A program made the position numbers and the translations under genes. A stretch of DNA of 20,151 bases, taken from CAZFHZ01 sp964519015 (lineage in GTDB: Bacteria; Blakebacterota; Blakebacteria; Blakebacterales; CAYUVJ01). A model generated the notes under the pieces. That model saw only the letters and a list, made by a program, of their open reading frames with translations, was not told where the DNA came from and did no database searches. The stretch's first letter is position 1. Each line of letters begins with the position of its first letter. The stretch is taken from the NCBI GenBank assembly GCA_964519015.1, contig CAZFHZ010000054.1, positions 1 to 20,151 on the forward strand, written 5' to 3'. Positions 1-7,074 of this stretch are shown piece by piece.

Positions 1-1057
1 TCAGGGCCGTCACACAGAGCGCCGAGATCAGCTCCCGGCCGGGCACGAAATAGGGAGTCATGATGCGGAGCTGTTCGCGAGCCGCATCGATCGCCCCCAG
101 CATGATCCACTGGAGCTTCTCGAAATCCTCGTTGGGCCCCGCGCTTACGCCGCGGCAGAAGGCCGGCTCGCAGCAGAGCGGTTCCGGATAGGGGACGTCG
201 GGCATGGGCTCCCTGGTGGTGAAGGTCCAGTCCTCCAGGAAGGCCTCCGTCATCTCGGCCACGACCGGCCCCTCCACCCGGAAGTGCAGATCCACCACCC
301 GGGTCGGATTGTCGGGGAGGGCGACCAGGTGCCGGTCGCCGATGTTCATCCCCCCGGTGAAGCCGGTCCGGCCGTCGACCACCAGCAGTTTGCGGTGGTT
401 GCGCAGGTTCAGGTGGAAGCGGGAACGCAGCAGGTCGAAGGGGAGGAACTCGGCATGACGGACTCCGGCGGCCGCCAGCAGGCGCCGGGAACGGGGCCGG
501 GAGTAGAACTGGCCGAACCCGTCCAACAGCACCCGCACGTCCACTCCCCGCTGCTGGGCGGCCCGCAGCGCCTCGGTGAACCGCTCTCCGGTCCGGTTGC
601 TCTCGAAGATGTAGGTGGAGAGGTAGACCGATTCGGCGGCTCCGGCGATCGCTTCCAGCATCTCGGGATAGGCCGCTTCCCCGTTATGGAGGGCCTTCAG
701 GCGGTTACCGGGCAGGAGCGGACGCCGGGTCACCCGGTCACTCGCCCGCAGCAGCGGGGCGTAGTGCTCCGGGATATGCTCCCAGACCCGCTCCGGCGAG
801 GCGGCGATGCCGTAGACGAAGACTTCCCGGCTGGCGCGCGCTTGCCACTCGCTCAGGTACTTCCGGGCGCGGGTGCGGATGCGGTTGACCCCGAAGAGCC
901 AGTAAAAGAGCGCACCCAATCCCGGCACCAGCAGGCAGAGGGCCACCCAGGCGAATCCCGCCCGGGGATCCCGCTTGCGCAGCAGGGCGTGGACGGCCGA
1001 GTAGCCCGAGAAGAGGTAGACCGCGATCCACAGGGGCCAAGGAAGCCAGGCGGTCAT
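1..1057 (-). CDS. cls: Cardiolipin synthase, PLD superfamily (3' end off window)
   Basis: Membrane enzyme that makes cardiolipin by phosphatidyl transfer between phospholipids. Reading minus from ATG at 1057, the frame stays open for 352 codons to the window edge. Two hydrophobic segments lie at about residues 4-22 and 33-52, the latter followed by FYWLFG, as in ClsA-type enzymes. The first HKD motif is seen as NHRKLLVVDG, with His221, Lys223 and Asp228, followed by GGMNIGD. Further on is MTPYFVPG, a typical Cls motif in the second half. The second HKD motif would lie beyond the left edge, so completeness cannot be judged. Position of HKD1 (about 221) matches E. coli ClsA (about 486 aa). The start overlaps the ALDH stop by ATGA, which suggests translational coupling. 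Family call is firm; whether it is ClsA or another Cls paralogue is not. Confidence 0.9.
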   Translation of the reverse strand, partial: MTAWLPWPLWIAVYLFSGYSAVHALLRKRDPRAGFAWVALCLLVPGLGALFYWLFGVNRIRTRARKYLSEWQARASREVFVYGIAASPERVWEHIPEHYAPLLRASDRVTRRPLLPGNRLKALHNGEAAYPEMLEAIAGAAESVYLSTYIFESNRTGERFTEALRAAQQRGVDVRVLLDGFGQFYSRPRSRRLLAAAGVRHAEFLPFDLLRSRFHLNLRNHRKLLVVDGRTGFTGGMNIGDRHLVALPDNPTRVVDLHFRVEGPVVAEMTEAFLEDWTFTTREPMPDVPYPEPLCCEPAFCRGVSAGPNEDFEKLQWIMLGAIDAAREQLRIMTPYFVPGRELISALCVTAL

Positions 1058-2415
1058 CGGATCCAGACGGTCTTGGCGTTCACGAACTCGCGGATGCCGT
1101 GGAGAGCCAGCTCCTTCCCGTAACCGCTCGCCTTGATCCCTCCGAAGGGAAGGCGCGGGTCGGACCGCGTATAGTCATTCACGAAGCAGCAGCCCGCCTG
1201 GAGACGGTCGCGGGCGATCCGTTCCCCCCGCTGACGGTCGGCCGTGAAGACGGCCGCCCCCAGGCCATAGATGGTGTCGTTGGCCACCCGCACCGCCTCC
1301 TCCTCGCCGGGCACGGCGATGACGGAGGCCACCGGCCCGAAGAGCTCCTCGGAGTAGGCCGGCTGTCCCGGACCCACCCCGGTGAGCACGGTGGCCGGAT
1401 AGAAGCAGCCGGGGCCATCGGGTACCGTTCCACCCAGCAGCAGGCGGGCGCCGGCGGCCACGCTCTCCCGGACCTGCCGGTCGAGGTTCTCCCTCAGGTC
1501 ACGCCGGGCCAGTGGACCGAAATCAGTCTCCTCAAGGCGGGGGTCCCCCATCTTCCTGGCTCGCATCCCCTCCACCAGGGCCTCCTCGAACGCCCGGCGG
1601 AGCGGTTCCACCACGATGAAGCGCTTGCCGGCGTTGCAGCTCTGACCGGCGTTGATCATCCGGGCGGTCACACAGGCCGGGACCGCCTGGTCCAGGTCGG
1701 CATCCTCCAGGATCACGTAGGGATCGCTCCCGCCCAGTTCCAGTACCGTCTTCTTCAGGGCGGCCCCCGCCCGGGCGGCCACCGCCCGTCCGGCCAGGGG
1801 GCCCCCGGTCAGGGTCACCGCCGCCACCTGCGGGTGGTCGATCACCTCCCCGACCGCCTCGACGGGTATGAGCAGCGTCCGGAAGAGCCCTTCGGAGTAG
1901 CCCGCCTGGCGGAAGATCTCCTCGATGACCATCGCGCAGCCCGGAGTGGAGGGGGCGTGCTTAAGCAGGACGACGTTACCCGCCATCAACGCCGGGGCCG
2001 CGAACCGGAAGACCTGCCAGAAGGGGAAGTTCCAGGGCATGATGGCCAGCACCGGTCCCAGCGGCCGGTAGGCGACGTAGGAACGCGAGGCCGGTGTCTC
2101 GACCGGTTCGTCGGCCAGCCACTCCGCGGCGTGCTCGGCGTAGTAGTCGCACACCCAGGCGCTCTTCTCCATCTCGGCGCGCGCCTCCCGGATGACCTTG
2201 CCCATCTCGGAGGTCATCAGCCGGGCCAGCTCCTCCTGCCGGGCGCGCAGAATCCGGGCCGCCGCGCGCAACCGCCCGGCCTTTTCCTCGATGGGGGTCT
2301 CGACCCACCCAGGCCAGGCCCGGACGGCTTCCCGGATGGCCGCAGCCGTCTCCTCGGCAGTATGTTCGGGGTAGTCCCGGATTGGTTCGCCGCTCACAGG
2401 ATCAATCGCCAGCAT
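1054..2415 (-). CDS. NAD(P)-dependent aldehyde dehydrogenase, succinate-semialdehyde dehydrogenase type
   Basis: Oxidises an aldehyde, probably succinate semialdehyde, to the acid with NAD(P)+; cytosolic. The chosen ATG at 2415 gives 453 aa, the usual length of the YneI/Sad group, and starts MLAIDPVSGEPI as in that family. An AGGAG lies 9 nt upstream at 2425-2429. The frame is open further upstream, but that part has no family similarity and crosses the divergent gene. Visible motifs are MPWNFPFWQ with Asn129, the cofactor lysine in LLKHAP (Lys152; KHA rather than KPS is typical of the Sad group), LELGGSDP with the general base Glu226, and NAGQSCNAGKRF with nucleophile Cys260. All catalytic residues are present. 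It overlaps the cardiolipin synthase start by 4 nt, so the two are probably one transcript. Substrate assignment is by family resemblance only. Confidence 0.9.
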   Translation of the reverse strand: MLAIDPVSGEPIRDYPEHTAEETAAAIREAVRAWPGWVETPIEEKAGRLRAAARILRARQEELARLMTSEMGKVIREARAEMEKSAWVCDYYAEHAAEWLADEPVETPASRSYVAYRPLGPVLAIMPWNFPFWQVFRFAAPALMAGNVVLLKHAPSTPGCAMVIEEIFRQAGYSEGLFRTLLIPVEAVGEVIDHPQVAAVTLTGGPLAGRAVAARAGAALKKTVLELGGSDPYVILEDADLDQAVPACVTARMINAGQSCNAGKRFIVVEPLRRAFEEALVEGMRARKMGDPRLEETDFGPLARRDLRENLDRQVRESVAAGARLLLGGTVPDGPGCFYPATVLTGVGPGQPAYSEELFGPVASVIAVPGEEEAVRVANDTIYGLGAAVFTADRQRGERIARDRLQAGCCFVNDYTRSDPRLPFGGIKASGYGKELALHGIREFVNAKTVWIR

Positions 2416-2467
2416 GGCTGCATGCTCCTGGTCAGAGGAGTGACACTCAACGGAGGATACAGCACTC

Positions 2468-3352
2468 ATGGCGGAGCTCCCACTATCGCCTGCCCGACCA
2501 GCCCGACTGGGTCGGACGGGGATCTCGGTCAGCCGGCTCACTCCCGCCGCCTTCTCCTTCGCCGGACGGAGCGGCTTCCTGGCCCCCAGCCTGCCGGCCG
2601 ACGATGTGGTTCGGGCCTTCCATGAGCTGGGCGTGCGCTCCTTCCTGGTCACCCCGCGCATGCGGGAGCAGGCCGAAGGGGTGCGCCGTCTCATCGCGAG
2701 CGGACACCGCGACCAGCTCACTCTGATCTCCCTGGCCGGTATCCCTACCCCGGGTGGGGTCAGGCGCTACTGGCTCCGGTGCGCCCGCGCCTTGGAGACC
2801 GACTGGATCGACGTATACCTGATGGGCTGGGTGCAGTACCGCTGGTTCCTCCGTCCGCGGGTATGGGACTCCCTGCAGGCGCTCAAGGCCCAGGGGCGGG
2901 TGGGCGCGGTCGGCTTCTCGATCCACAACCGTCGCCTGGCCGCCCGTCTGGTTCGGGAACTCGACCCCTCTCCCGACGTGCTGATGATCCGCTACAGCGC
3001 GGCGCACCGGGGGGCGGAGCCGGAGGTCTTCGCCCGGCTGGGCGAGCCCCGCCCCGGAGTGATCGCCTACACCGCCACCCGCTGGGGGGAATTGCTCGAA
3101 GCGCGGCCGCAGGAGGGCTACCCGAAAGGGATGACGGCCGGGGAGTGCTACCGCTTCGACCTGATGAACCCGGCCGTGGACACCGTGCTGTGCGGAGCGC
3201 GTTCGTTCGCCGAGCTGGCCGAGGATATGTCCGAAGTGGAACAGGGACCGCTTCCAGCCGACCGTCTGGAGGAGGTGGTCCGGTTCGGTGAGACCGTCCA
3301 CCGCAATCCGGCCCGCCGATCCTCCTGGTTCATGTTCGATCGGACGAAGTAG
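2468..3352 (+). CDS. Aldo/keto reductase-fold protein lacking the catalytic tetrad
   Basis: A 294-aa protein whose pattern follows the aldo/keto reductase barrel: LGRTGISVSRL at the N-terminus, LETDWIDVYLMGW, LKAQGRVGAVGFSIHN, GVIAYTATRWGELL, and VLCGARSFAEL near the C-terminus. GGAGG sits 11 nt before the ATG. The Asp, Tyr, Lys and His expected in the FxDTA, Y, K and LLQLHW positions of active enzymes are not seen. The matching stretches read FLVTP, MREQAEG, LISLAG and YLMGW. The protein may bind a nicotinamide cofactor or a ligand without normal reductase chemistry, or belong to a divergent subfamily with another mechanism. It is transcribed divergently from the ALDH, with only 52 bp between starts, so a shared control region is likely. 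Fold call is good; function unknown. Confidence 0.75.
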   Translation: MAELPLSPARPARLGRTGISVSRLTPAAFSFAGRSGFLAPSLPADDVVRAFHELGVRSFLVTPRMREQAEGVRRLIASGHRDQLTLISLAGIPTPGGVRRYWLRCARALETDWIDVYLMGWVQYRWFLRPRVWDSLQALKAQGRVGAVGFSIHNRRLAARLVRELDPSPDVLMIRYSAAHRGAEPEVFARLGEPRPGVIAYTATRWGELLEARPQEGYPKGMTAGECYRFDLMNPAVDTVLCGARSFAELAEDMSEVEQGPLPADRLEEVVRFGETVHRNPARRSSWFMFDRTK

Positions 3353-3362
3353 CCGTAGACTG

Positions 3363-3396
3363 GAAGGGCCCCGGGGCGATCGCCGCGGGGCCCTTC
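3363..3396. terminator. Hairpin between convergent AKR-like gene and tRNA-Leu
   Basis: An 11-bp perfect inverted repeat (arms 3363-3373 and 3386-3396, core AAGGGCCCC/GGGGCCCTT) starts 10 bp after the stop of the plus-strand gene and ends 4 bp from the 3' end of the minus-strand tRNA. The loop contains a further palindrome (GGCGATCGCC). No clear T run follows on either strand. It probably terminates both transcripts, though weakly by classical criteria. Confidence 0.6.
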
Positions 3397-3400
3397 ATGA

Positions 3401-3488
3401 TGGTGCCCGAGGCCGGATTCGAACCGGCACGGGATCTCTCCCACTGCCCCCTCAAGACAGCGTGTCTACCATATTCCACCACTCGGGC
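3401..3488 (-). tRNA. tRNA-Leu (anticodon GAG)
   Basis: Read on the minus strand from 3488, the acceptor stem GCCCGAG pairs with CTCGGGC, followed by discriminator A and an encoded CCA at 3403-3401. The D arm is GTGG/CAC around a GGTAGA loop. The anticodon stem is CTGTC/GGCAG with loop TTGAGGG, giving anticodon GAG at 3453-3451 (reads CUC/CUU). The long variable arm folds as GGGA-GAGA-TCCC, which is the class II feature of tRNA-Leu. The T arm is GCCGG-TTCGAAT-CCGGC. It lies 31 bp after secG, the same neighbour and anticodon as E. coli leuU. Confidence 0.97.
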
Positions 3489-3519
3489 TGGAACAGCGTA
3501 TCGGTCCGCGGAGGACTGT

Positions 3520-3903
3520 TCACCGGCCGGTACCGCCGGTGTCGGGCGGGATGGGTACCGGGGCCTGGACGGGAGCAGGAACCCCCGCTCCGGGCAATAG
3601 CGGCAATCCCGTCTCGGGGACCTGCTGCGTCTGTCCAGCCGAGTCCATGATCACGCTGCGCTCCCCGGCGCCCACGGGCCGCATAAGGCTCATGATGATG
3701 CAGAGCACCAGGAAGGAGGAGCCCAGGCAGGTCGTAGCCTTGCTCATGAAGGTCGCCGCCCCGCGACCGCCCAGCATGGAGGTGGAGAACCCACCACCGA
3801 AGGAGCTCGCCAGACCCTCCCCCTTGGCGTCCTGCAGCAGGATCACGACGATCAGCAGGAGGCAGTTGATGACGAACAGGACCAACAGGAACGTGTACAT
3901 CAT
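3520..3903 (-). CDS. secG: Preprotein translocase subunit SecG
   Basis: Small inner-membrane subunit of the SecYEG channel that stimulates export. The protein starts MMYTFLLVLFVINCLLLIVVILLQ, a first membrane helix, then the SecG signature DAKGEGLASSFGGG and a second helix around TTCLGSSFLVLCIIMSL. I chose the ATG at 3903 (127 aa) because GGAG at 3915-3918 is 11 nt upstream. A GTG at 3915 would overlap that site. After the second helix there is a tail of about 50 residues rich in Pro and Gly (QAPVPIPPDTG), longer than in most SecG proteins. It is the fourth gene of the gap-pgk-tpiA-secG run, 38 bp after tpiA, and is followed by tRNA-Leu. Confidence 0.93.
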   Translation of the reverse strand: MMYTFLLVLFVINCLLLIVVILLQDAKGEGLASSFGGGFSTSMLGGRGAATFMSKATTCLGSSFLVLCIIMSLMRPVGAGERSVIMDSAGQTQQVPETGLPLLPGAGVPAPVQAPVPIPPDTGGTGR

Positions 3904-3941
3904 ACTCGCACTCACTCCGATCGGGAGATTCTCTCCCCGGC

Positions 3942-4694
3942 TCAGGCCGAACGTACGATGGCCGCGAACTGCCCGGCATCCAGGCTCGCACCGCCCACCA
4001 GGGCGCCATCGATATCGGGCTGCCTCATCAGATCCGCCGCGTTGTCCGGCTTGACACTCCCGCCGTACTGGATCCGGACCTTGCCGGCCAGGTCCGCTCC
4101 GAAGAAACCGGTCAGGCGGGCCCGTACGAACGCGTGGACCTGCTGCGCCTGCTCCGGGGTGGCGTTACGCCCGGTGCCGATCGCCCAGACCGGTTCATAG
4201 GCCAAGACGATCCGTTCCGGGTCCTCCAGAGCAAGCCCTTCGAGGGCCCCTTCCAGCTGGGCCCCCACGACCGCTTCGGTACGATCCGATTCACGCTGTT
4301 CGAGCGTCTCCCCGACGCAGACGATGGGGATCAGCCCGTATCCCAGCGCGGTGCGGACCTTCCGGTTCACCAGCTCGTCGGTCTCCCCGAACAACTGCCG
4401 GCGTTCAGAATGGCCTAAAATAACGTGCGTCACCCCCAGGGGCAACAGCATCGGGGCCGAGATCTCCCCGGTGAAGGCTCCCTTCGGCTCCGCGTGCATG
4501 TTCTGCGCACCCAGGAAGATACCGCTCCCCCGCAGTACGCCACCGAGCGCCTCCAGGGCGGTGAAGGGAGGGCAGAGCACGATATCCACACTCTTTATGT
4601 CGGCCACCAGCGGAACCAGATCGAAGGCGAGCTTGACCGCCTCCTCGCTCGTCTTGTGCATTTTCCAGTTGCCGGCGACGATGAACCTGCGCAT
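3942..4694 (-). CDS. tpiA: Triosephosphate isomerase
   Basis: Interconverts dihydroxyacetone phosphate and glyceraldehyde-3-phosphate in glycolysis; a cytosolic TIM barrel of 250 aa, the normal length. GNWKMHK carries Lys11, ILGHSERR carries the electrophile His95, and AYEPVWAIGTG carries the base Glu167. The phosphate-binding QYGGSVKPDN is at about 209. I chose ATG at 4694, which has GGGAGGAG just upstream. The in-frame ATG at 4709 would put this ribosome site inside the coding region. It follows pgk by 42 bp and precedes secG. The pgk-tpiA-secG order is common in bacteria. Confidence 0.98.
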   Translation of the reverse strand: MRRFIVAGNWKMHKTSEEAVKLAFDLVPLVADIKSVDIVLCPPFTALEALGGVLRGSGIFLGAQNMHAEPKGAFTGEISAPMLLPLGVTHVILGHSERRQLFGETDELVNRKVRTALGYGLIPIVCVGETLEQRESDRTEAVVGAQLEGALEGLALEDPERIVLAYEPVWAIGTGRNATPEQAQQVHAFVRARLTGFFGADLAGKVRIQYGGSVKPDNAADLMRQPDIDGALVGGASLDAGQFAAIVRSA

Positions 4695-4736
4695 GGCTCC
4701 TCCCCTCATCGGCCCCGGGCCGACACTGCACCATCC

Positions 4737-5939
4737 TTACCGGTCGGTCAGCGCCTCCACACCGGGCAGCATCTTCCCCTCCAGGAACTCCAGACTCGCT
4801 CCGCCGCCGGTGGAGACATGGCTCATCCGGGCCTCGAGACCGGCCCTGGCCACCGCCGCGGCCGAATCCCCCCCGCCGATGACGCTCACGGTGCCCCGGT
4901 CGGTCGCCTCGGCCACGATCCGTGCGATGGCCGCGGTCCCGGCGTCGAAGGGGGGTACCTCGAACACCCCCATCGGACCGTTCCAGACGATCGTGCCCGC
5001 CTGGCGGATTCGACCGCTCCACTCCCTGAGGGTGGCCGGCCCGATGTCGTAACCGGCCGCATCCGGCGGGATGGCATCCGCGGCGACCACCCGGGAGGCC
5101 ACCCCCTCCTCGAGTCGGTCGGCGACCACCACGTCGAGCGGCAGCAGGATCGGGGCGCCGGTCCTTCCTTCTTCCCCTTCGAGCAACTGGCGTGCCATGT
5201 CGAGGCGTTCCTCCTCCACCAGGCTCCGGCCGACCTCGAAACCCCGAGCGGCGAAGAAGGTGAAGGCCATGCCGCCGCCGATGAGCAGGGCGTCGACTTT
5301 CTCCCGCAGGGCGGAGATCACGTCGATCTTGCCGCTGATCTTGGCCCCGCCGAGCAGGGCCAGGAAGGGTCTCTTCGGATCGTCCAGGGCGTTGCCCAGA
5401 TATTGGAGTTCCCGGGCCATCAGGTAGCCCCCTGCGCACTGTTCGAAGTGCCTGGTCACCCCGACCGTCGAACCGTGGGCACGGTGGGCGCTGCCGAACG
5501 CGTCGTTGACGTAGACCTGACCGAGCCGGGCGAGCGCGGCGGAGAAATCGGGGTCGTTCGCCTCCTCCCCCGAATGGAAACGCACGTTCTCCAGCAGCAG
5601 CACCCCACCCGGTTTCAGGGCCTGCGCCGCCTGCTCCACCTCCGGTCCGATGCAGTCCGCGACGAAGGTGACCGGTCGTCCGAGCAGTTCCTGGAGACGC
5701 CCGGCGACCGGCCGCAGGGAGAAGGCCGGATCGGGTTTCCCCTTGGGCCGTCCCAAGTGGCTCATCAACACCAGCGAGGCGCCCCGCTCGAGCAGGGTAC
5801 GGATGGTCGGCAGGGTCGCCTCGATCCGGGTGCTGTCCGAGACCAGGTCCTCCTCGATCGGCACGTTGAAATCGACCCGCATGAGGACGCGCCGACCATC
5901 CACATCCAGGTCGTCGATAGAGAGCTTCTCGAAGGCCAT
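4737..5939 (-). CDS. pgk: Phosphoglycerate kinase
   Basis: Transfers phosphate from 1,3-bisphosphoglycerate to ADP in glycolysis. The 400-aa length is normal. RVDFNVP (21-27), HLGRPKG (61-67) and LLENVRFHSGEE in the N-terminal domain bind 3-phosphoglycerate. MAFTFFAARGFEVG and the C-terminal GGGDSAAAV with STGGGASLEFLEGK form the nucleotide domain. I chose ATG at 5939, which gives MAFEKLSIDDL, the usual start of the family. The frame is open upstream but only across the 3' end of gap. Only 2 bp separate it from the gap stop codon, and there is no strong ribosome site of its own, so translation is probably coupled to gap. Confidence 0.98.
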   Translation of the reverse strand: MAFEKLSIDDLDVDGRRVLMRVDFNVPIEEDLVSDSTRIEATLPTIRTLLERGASLVLMSHLGRPKGKPDPAFSLRPVAGRLQELLGRPVTFVADCIGPEVEQAAQALKPGGVLLLENVRFHSGEEANDPDFSAALARLGQVYVNDAFGSAHRAHGSTVGVTRHFEQCAGGYLMARELQYLGNALDDPKRPFLALLGGAKISGKIDVISALREKVDALLIGGGMAFTFFAARGFEVGRSLVEEERLDMARQLLEGEEGRTGAPILLPLDVVVADRLEEGVASRVVAADAIPPDAAGYDIGPATLREWSGRIRQAGTIVWNGPMGVFEVPPFDAGTAAIARIVAEATDRGTVSVIGGGDSAAAVARAGLEARMSHVSTGGGASLEFLEGKMLPGVEALTDR

Positions 5940-5941
5940 CG

Positions 5942-6937
5942 TCAGGCGCCCAGTCGACCGATCAGATCGACCACTCGGTTCGAGTAGCCCCACTCGTTGT
6001 CGTACCAGCCGATCGCCTTCACCATGCATTTATCGATCACCATGGTGGAGCGGGCATCGAAGATGCACGAGTGCGGGTTGCCCACGATGTCGGAGGAGAC
6101 GATCTCGTCCTCGGTGTACTCCAGGATCCCCTTCATCGGCCCTTCGGCCGCCGCCCGGAACGCGGCGTTGATCGCTTCCACGGTCACTTCCCGGCTGACC
6201 CGCACGGTGAGATCGGTCACCGAACCGTCGGGGACCGGCACCCGGATCGCCATACCGTCCAGCTTGCCGGCCAGCGCGGGGAGGATCTTCCCCACCGCCC
6301 GGGCGGCGCCGGTCGAGGTCGGGATGATGTTGGCGGCCGCGGTGCGGGCCCGGCGCAGGTCCTTGTGCGGCAAATCAAGAATACGCTGGTCGTTGGTGTA
6401 GGCGTGGATGGTCGTCATCTGACCGTGCTCGATCCCGAAGGCATCGTGGANNNNNNNNNNAGCGACGCAGTTGGTCGTGCAGGAGGCGTTCGAGACGGTG
6501 CGCACCTTGTCGGTGATGATCTCGTCATTCACGCCCAGCACGACCATGGCGTCCAACGAGCCCCCCTTGGGCGGAACGGTCAGGATGACCTTCTTGGCTC
6601 CGGCCTCCAGGTGCAGGCCGACTTGCTCGGGGGAGGCGAAGATCCCGGTCGACTCCACGACCACGTCCACACCCAGTTCTTTCCAGGGGAGGGTCTTGGG
6701 ATCCTTGATGGCCAGGACCTTGACCGGCCGGCCATCCACCAGGAAGGCCCCCTCGGCCAGCTCCACCTTGCCGCCGAAGCGCCCGTGCACACTGTCGTAT
6801 TTGAGCAGGTGGGCCAGGGTGGGCGCATCGGTGATGTCGTTCACGGCCACGATCTCGTACTCACCGCGTTGATAGGCGGCGCGGTAGACCAACCGGCCGA
6901 TCCGGCCGAATCCGTTGATGCCGATACGGATGCTCAT
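5942..6937 (-). CDS. gap: Type I glyceraldehyde-3-phosphate dehydrogenase (contains assembly gap)
   Basis: Oxidises and phosphorylates glyceraldehyde-3-phosphate with NAD+. GINGFGRIGR at 6-15 is the Rossmann loop. SNASCTTNC holds nucleophile Cys153, and HAYTNDQ holds the catalytic His. The C-terminal WYDNEWGYSNR is intact. I chose ATG at 6937, which has GGAGGAG about 9 nt upstream. An N run at 6451-6460 falls just after SNASCTTNCVA. The family normally has PVAKVL there before the HD pair, six residues, whereas ten Ns leave only four codons; the true gap is therefore probably 16 bases, still in frame. First gene of the gap-pgk-tpiA-secG operon, preceded by an AT-rich region that likely holds its promoter. 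Confidence 0.97.
   Translation of the reverse strand: MSIRIGINGFGRIGRLVYRAAYQRGEYEIVAVNDITDAPTLAHLLKYDSVHGRFGGKVELAEGAFLVDGRPVKVLAIKDPKTLPWKELGVDVVVESTGIFASPEQVGLHLEAGAKKVILTVPPKGGSLDAMVVLGVNDEIITDKVRTVSNASCTTNCVAXXXXHDAFGIEHGQMTTIHAYTNDQRILDLPHKDLRRARTAAANIIPTSTGAARAVGKILPALAGKLDGMAIRVPVPDGSVTDLTVRVSREVTVEAINAAFRAAAEGPMKGILEYTEDEIVSSDIVGNPHSCIFDARSTMVIDKCMVKAIGWYDNEWGYSNRVVDLIGRLGA
6451..6460. other. Assembly gap (10 N) inside gap
   Basis: Ten Ns interrupt the coding sequence right after the catalytic-cysteine motif. The reading frame is the same on both sides, so the real length is 1 modulo 3. Comparison with the conserved family sequence here suggests 16 bases rather than 10, which would make the N run a placeholder of fixed size. 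Confidence 0.95.
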
Positions 6938-7074
6938 TATGGGGGCTCCTCCTCCCGGCCGTCGGGCCGCAAACAATCAACAAGAAATATTTAAGACCAA
7001 CTAAATACTATTACGTGTAACAACGTGGTGGGCCGTGGCTGCGACTTCCAAGGTAGACCGGCCTTCGGAACAGG
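6938..7074 (-). promoter_or_regulatory. AT-rich upstream region of the gap operon
   Basis: This 137-bp gap between the gap start and the comF stop contains an AT-rich island at about 6970-7022 in otherwise GC-rich DNA. That is where a minus-strand promoter for gap-pgk-tpiA-secG would be expected. I see no convincing -35/-10 pair. A short palindrome TTAC-GT-GTAA lies at 7011-7020 and the pentamer ACGTG occurs twice nearby, which may or may not be regulatory. Confidence 0.45.

Noticed and set aside
1099..2625. A plus-strand open frame of 508 codons antisense to the ALDH
   Set aside because: No family motifs and composition typical of a shadow frame; the ALDH on the other strand has all its catalytic residues.
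7011..7028. Palindrome TTAC-GT-GTAA with repeated ACGTG upstream of the gap operon as a defined operator
   Set aside because: Arms of only four bases in AT-rich DNA; expected by chance often enough that I list it only as part of the upstream region.
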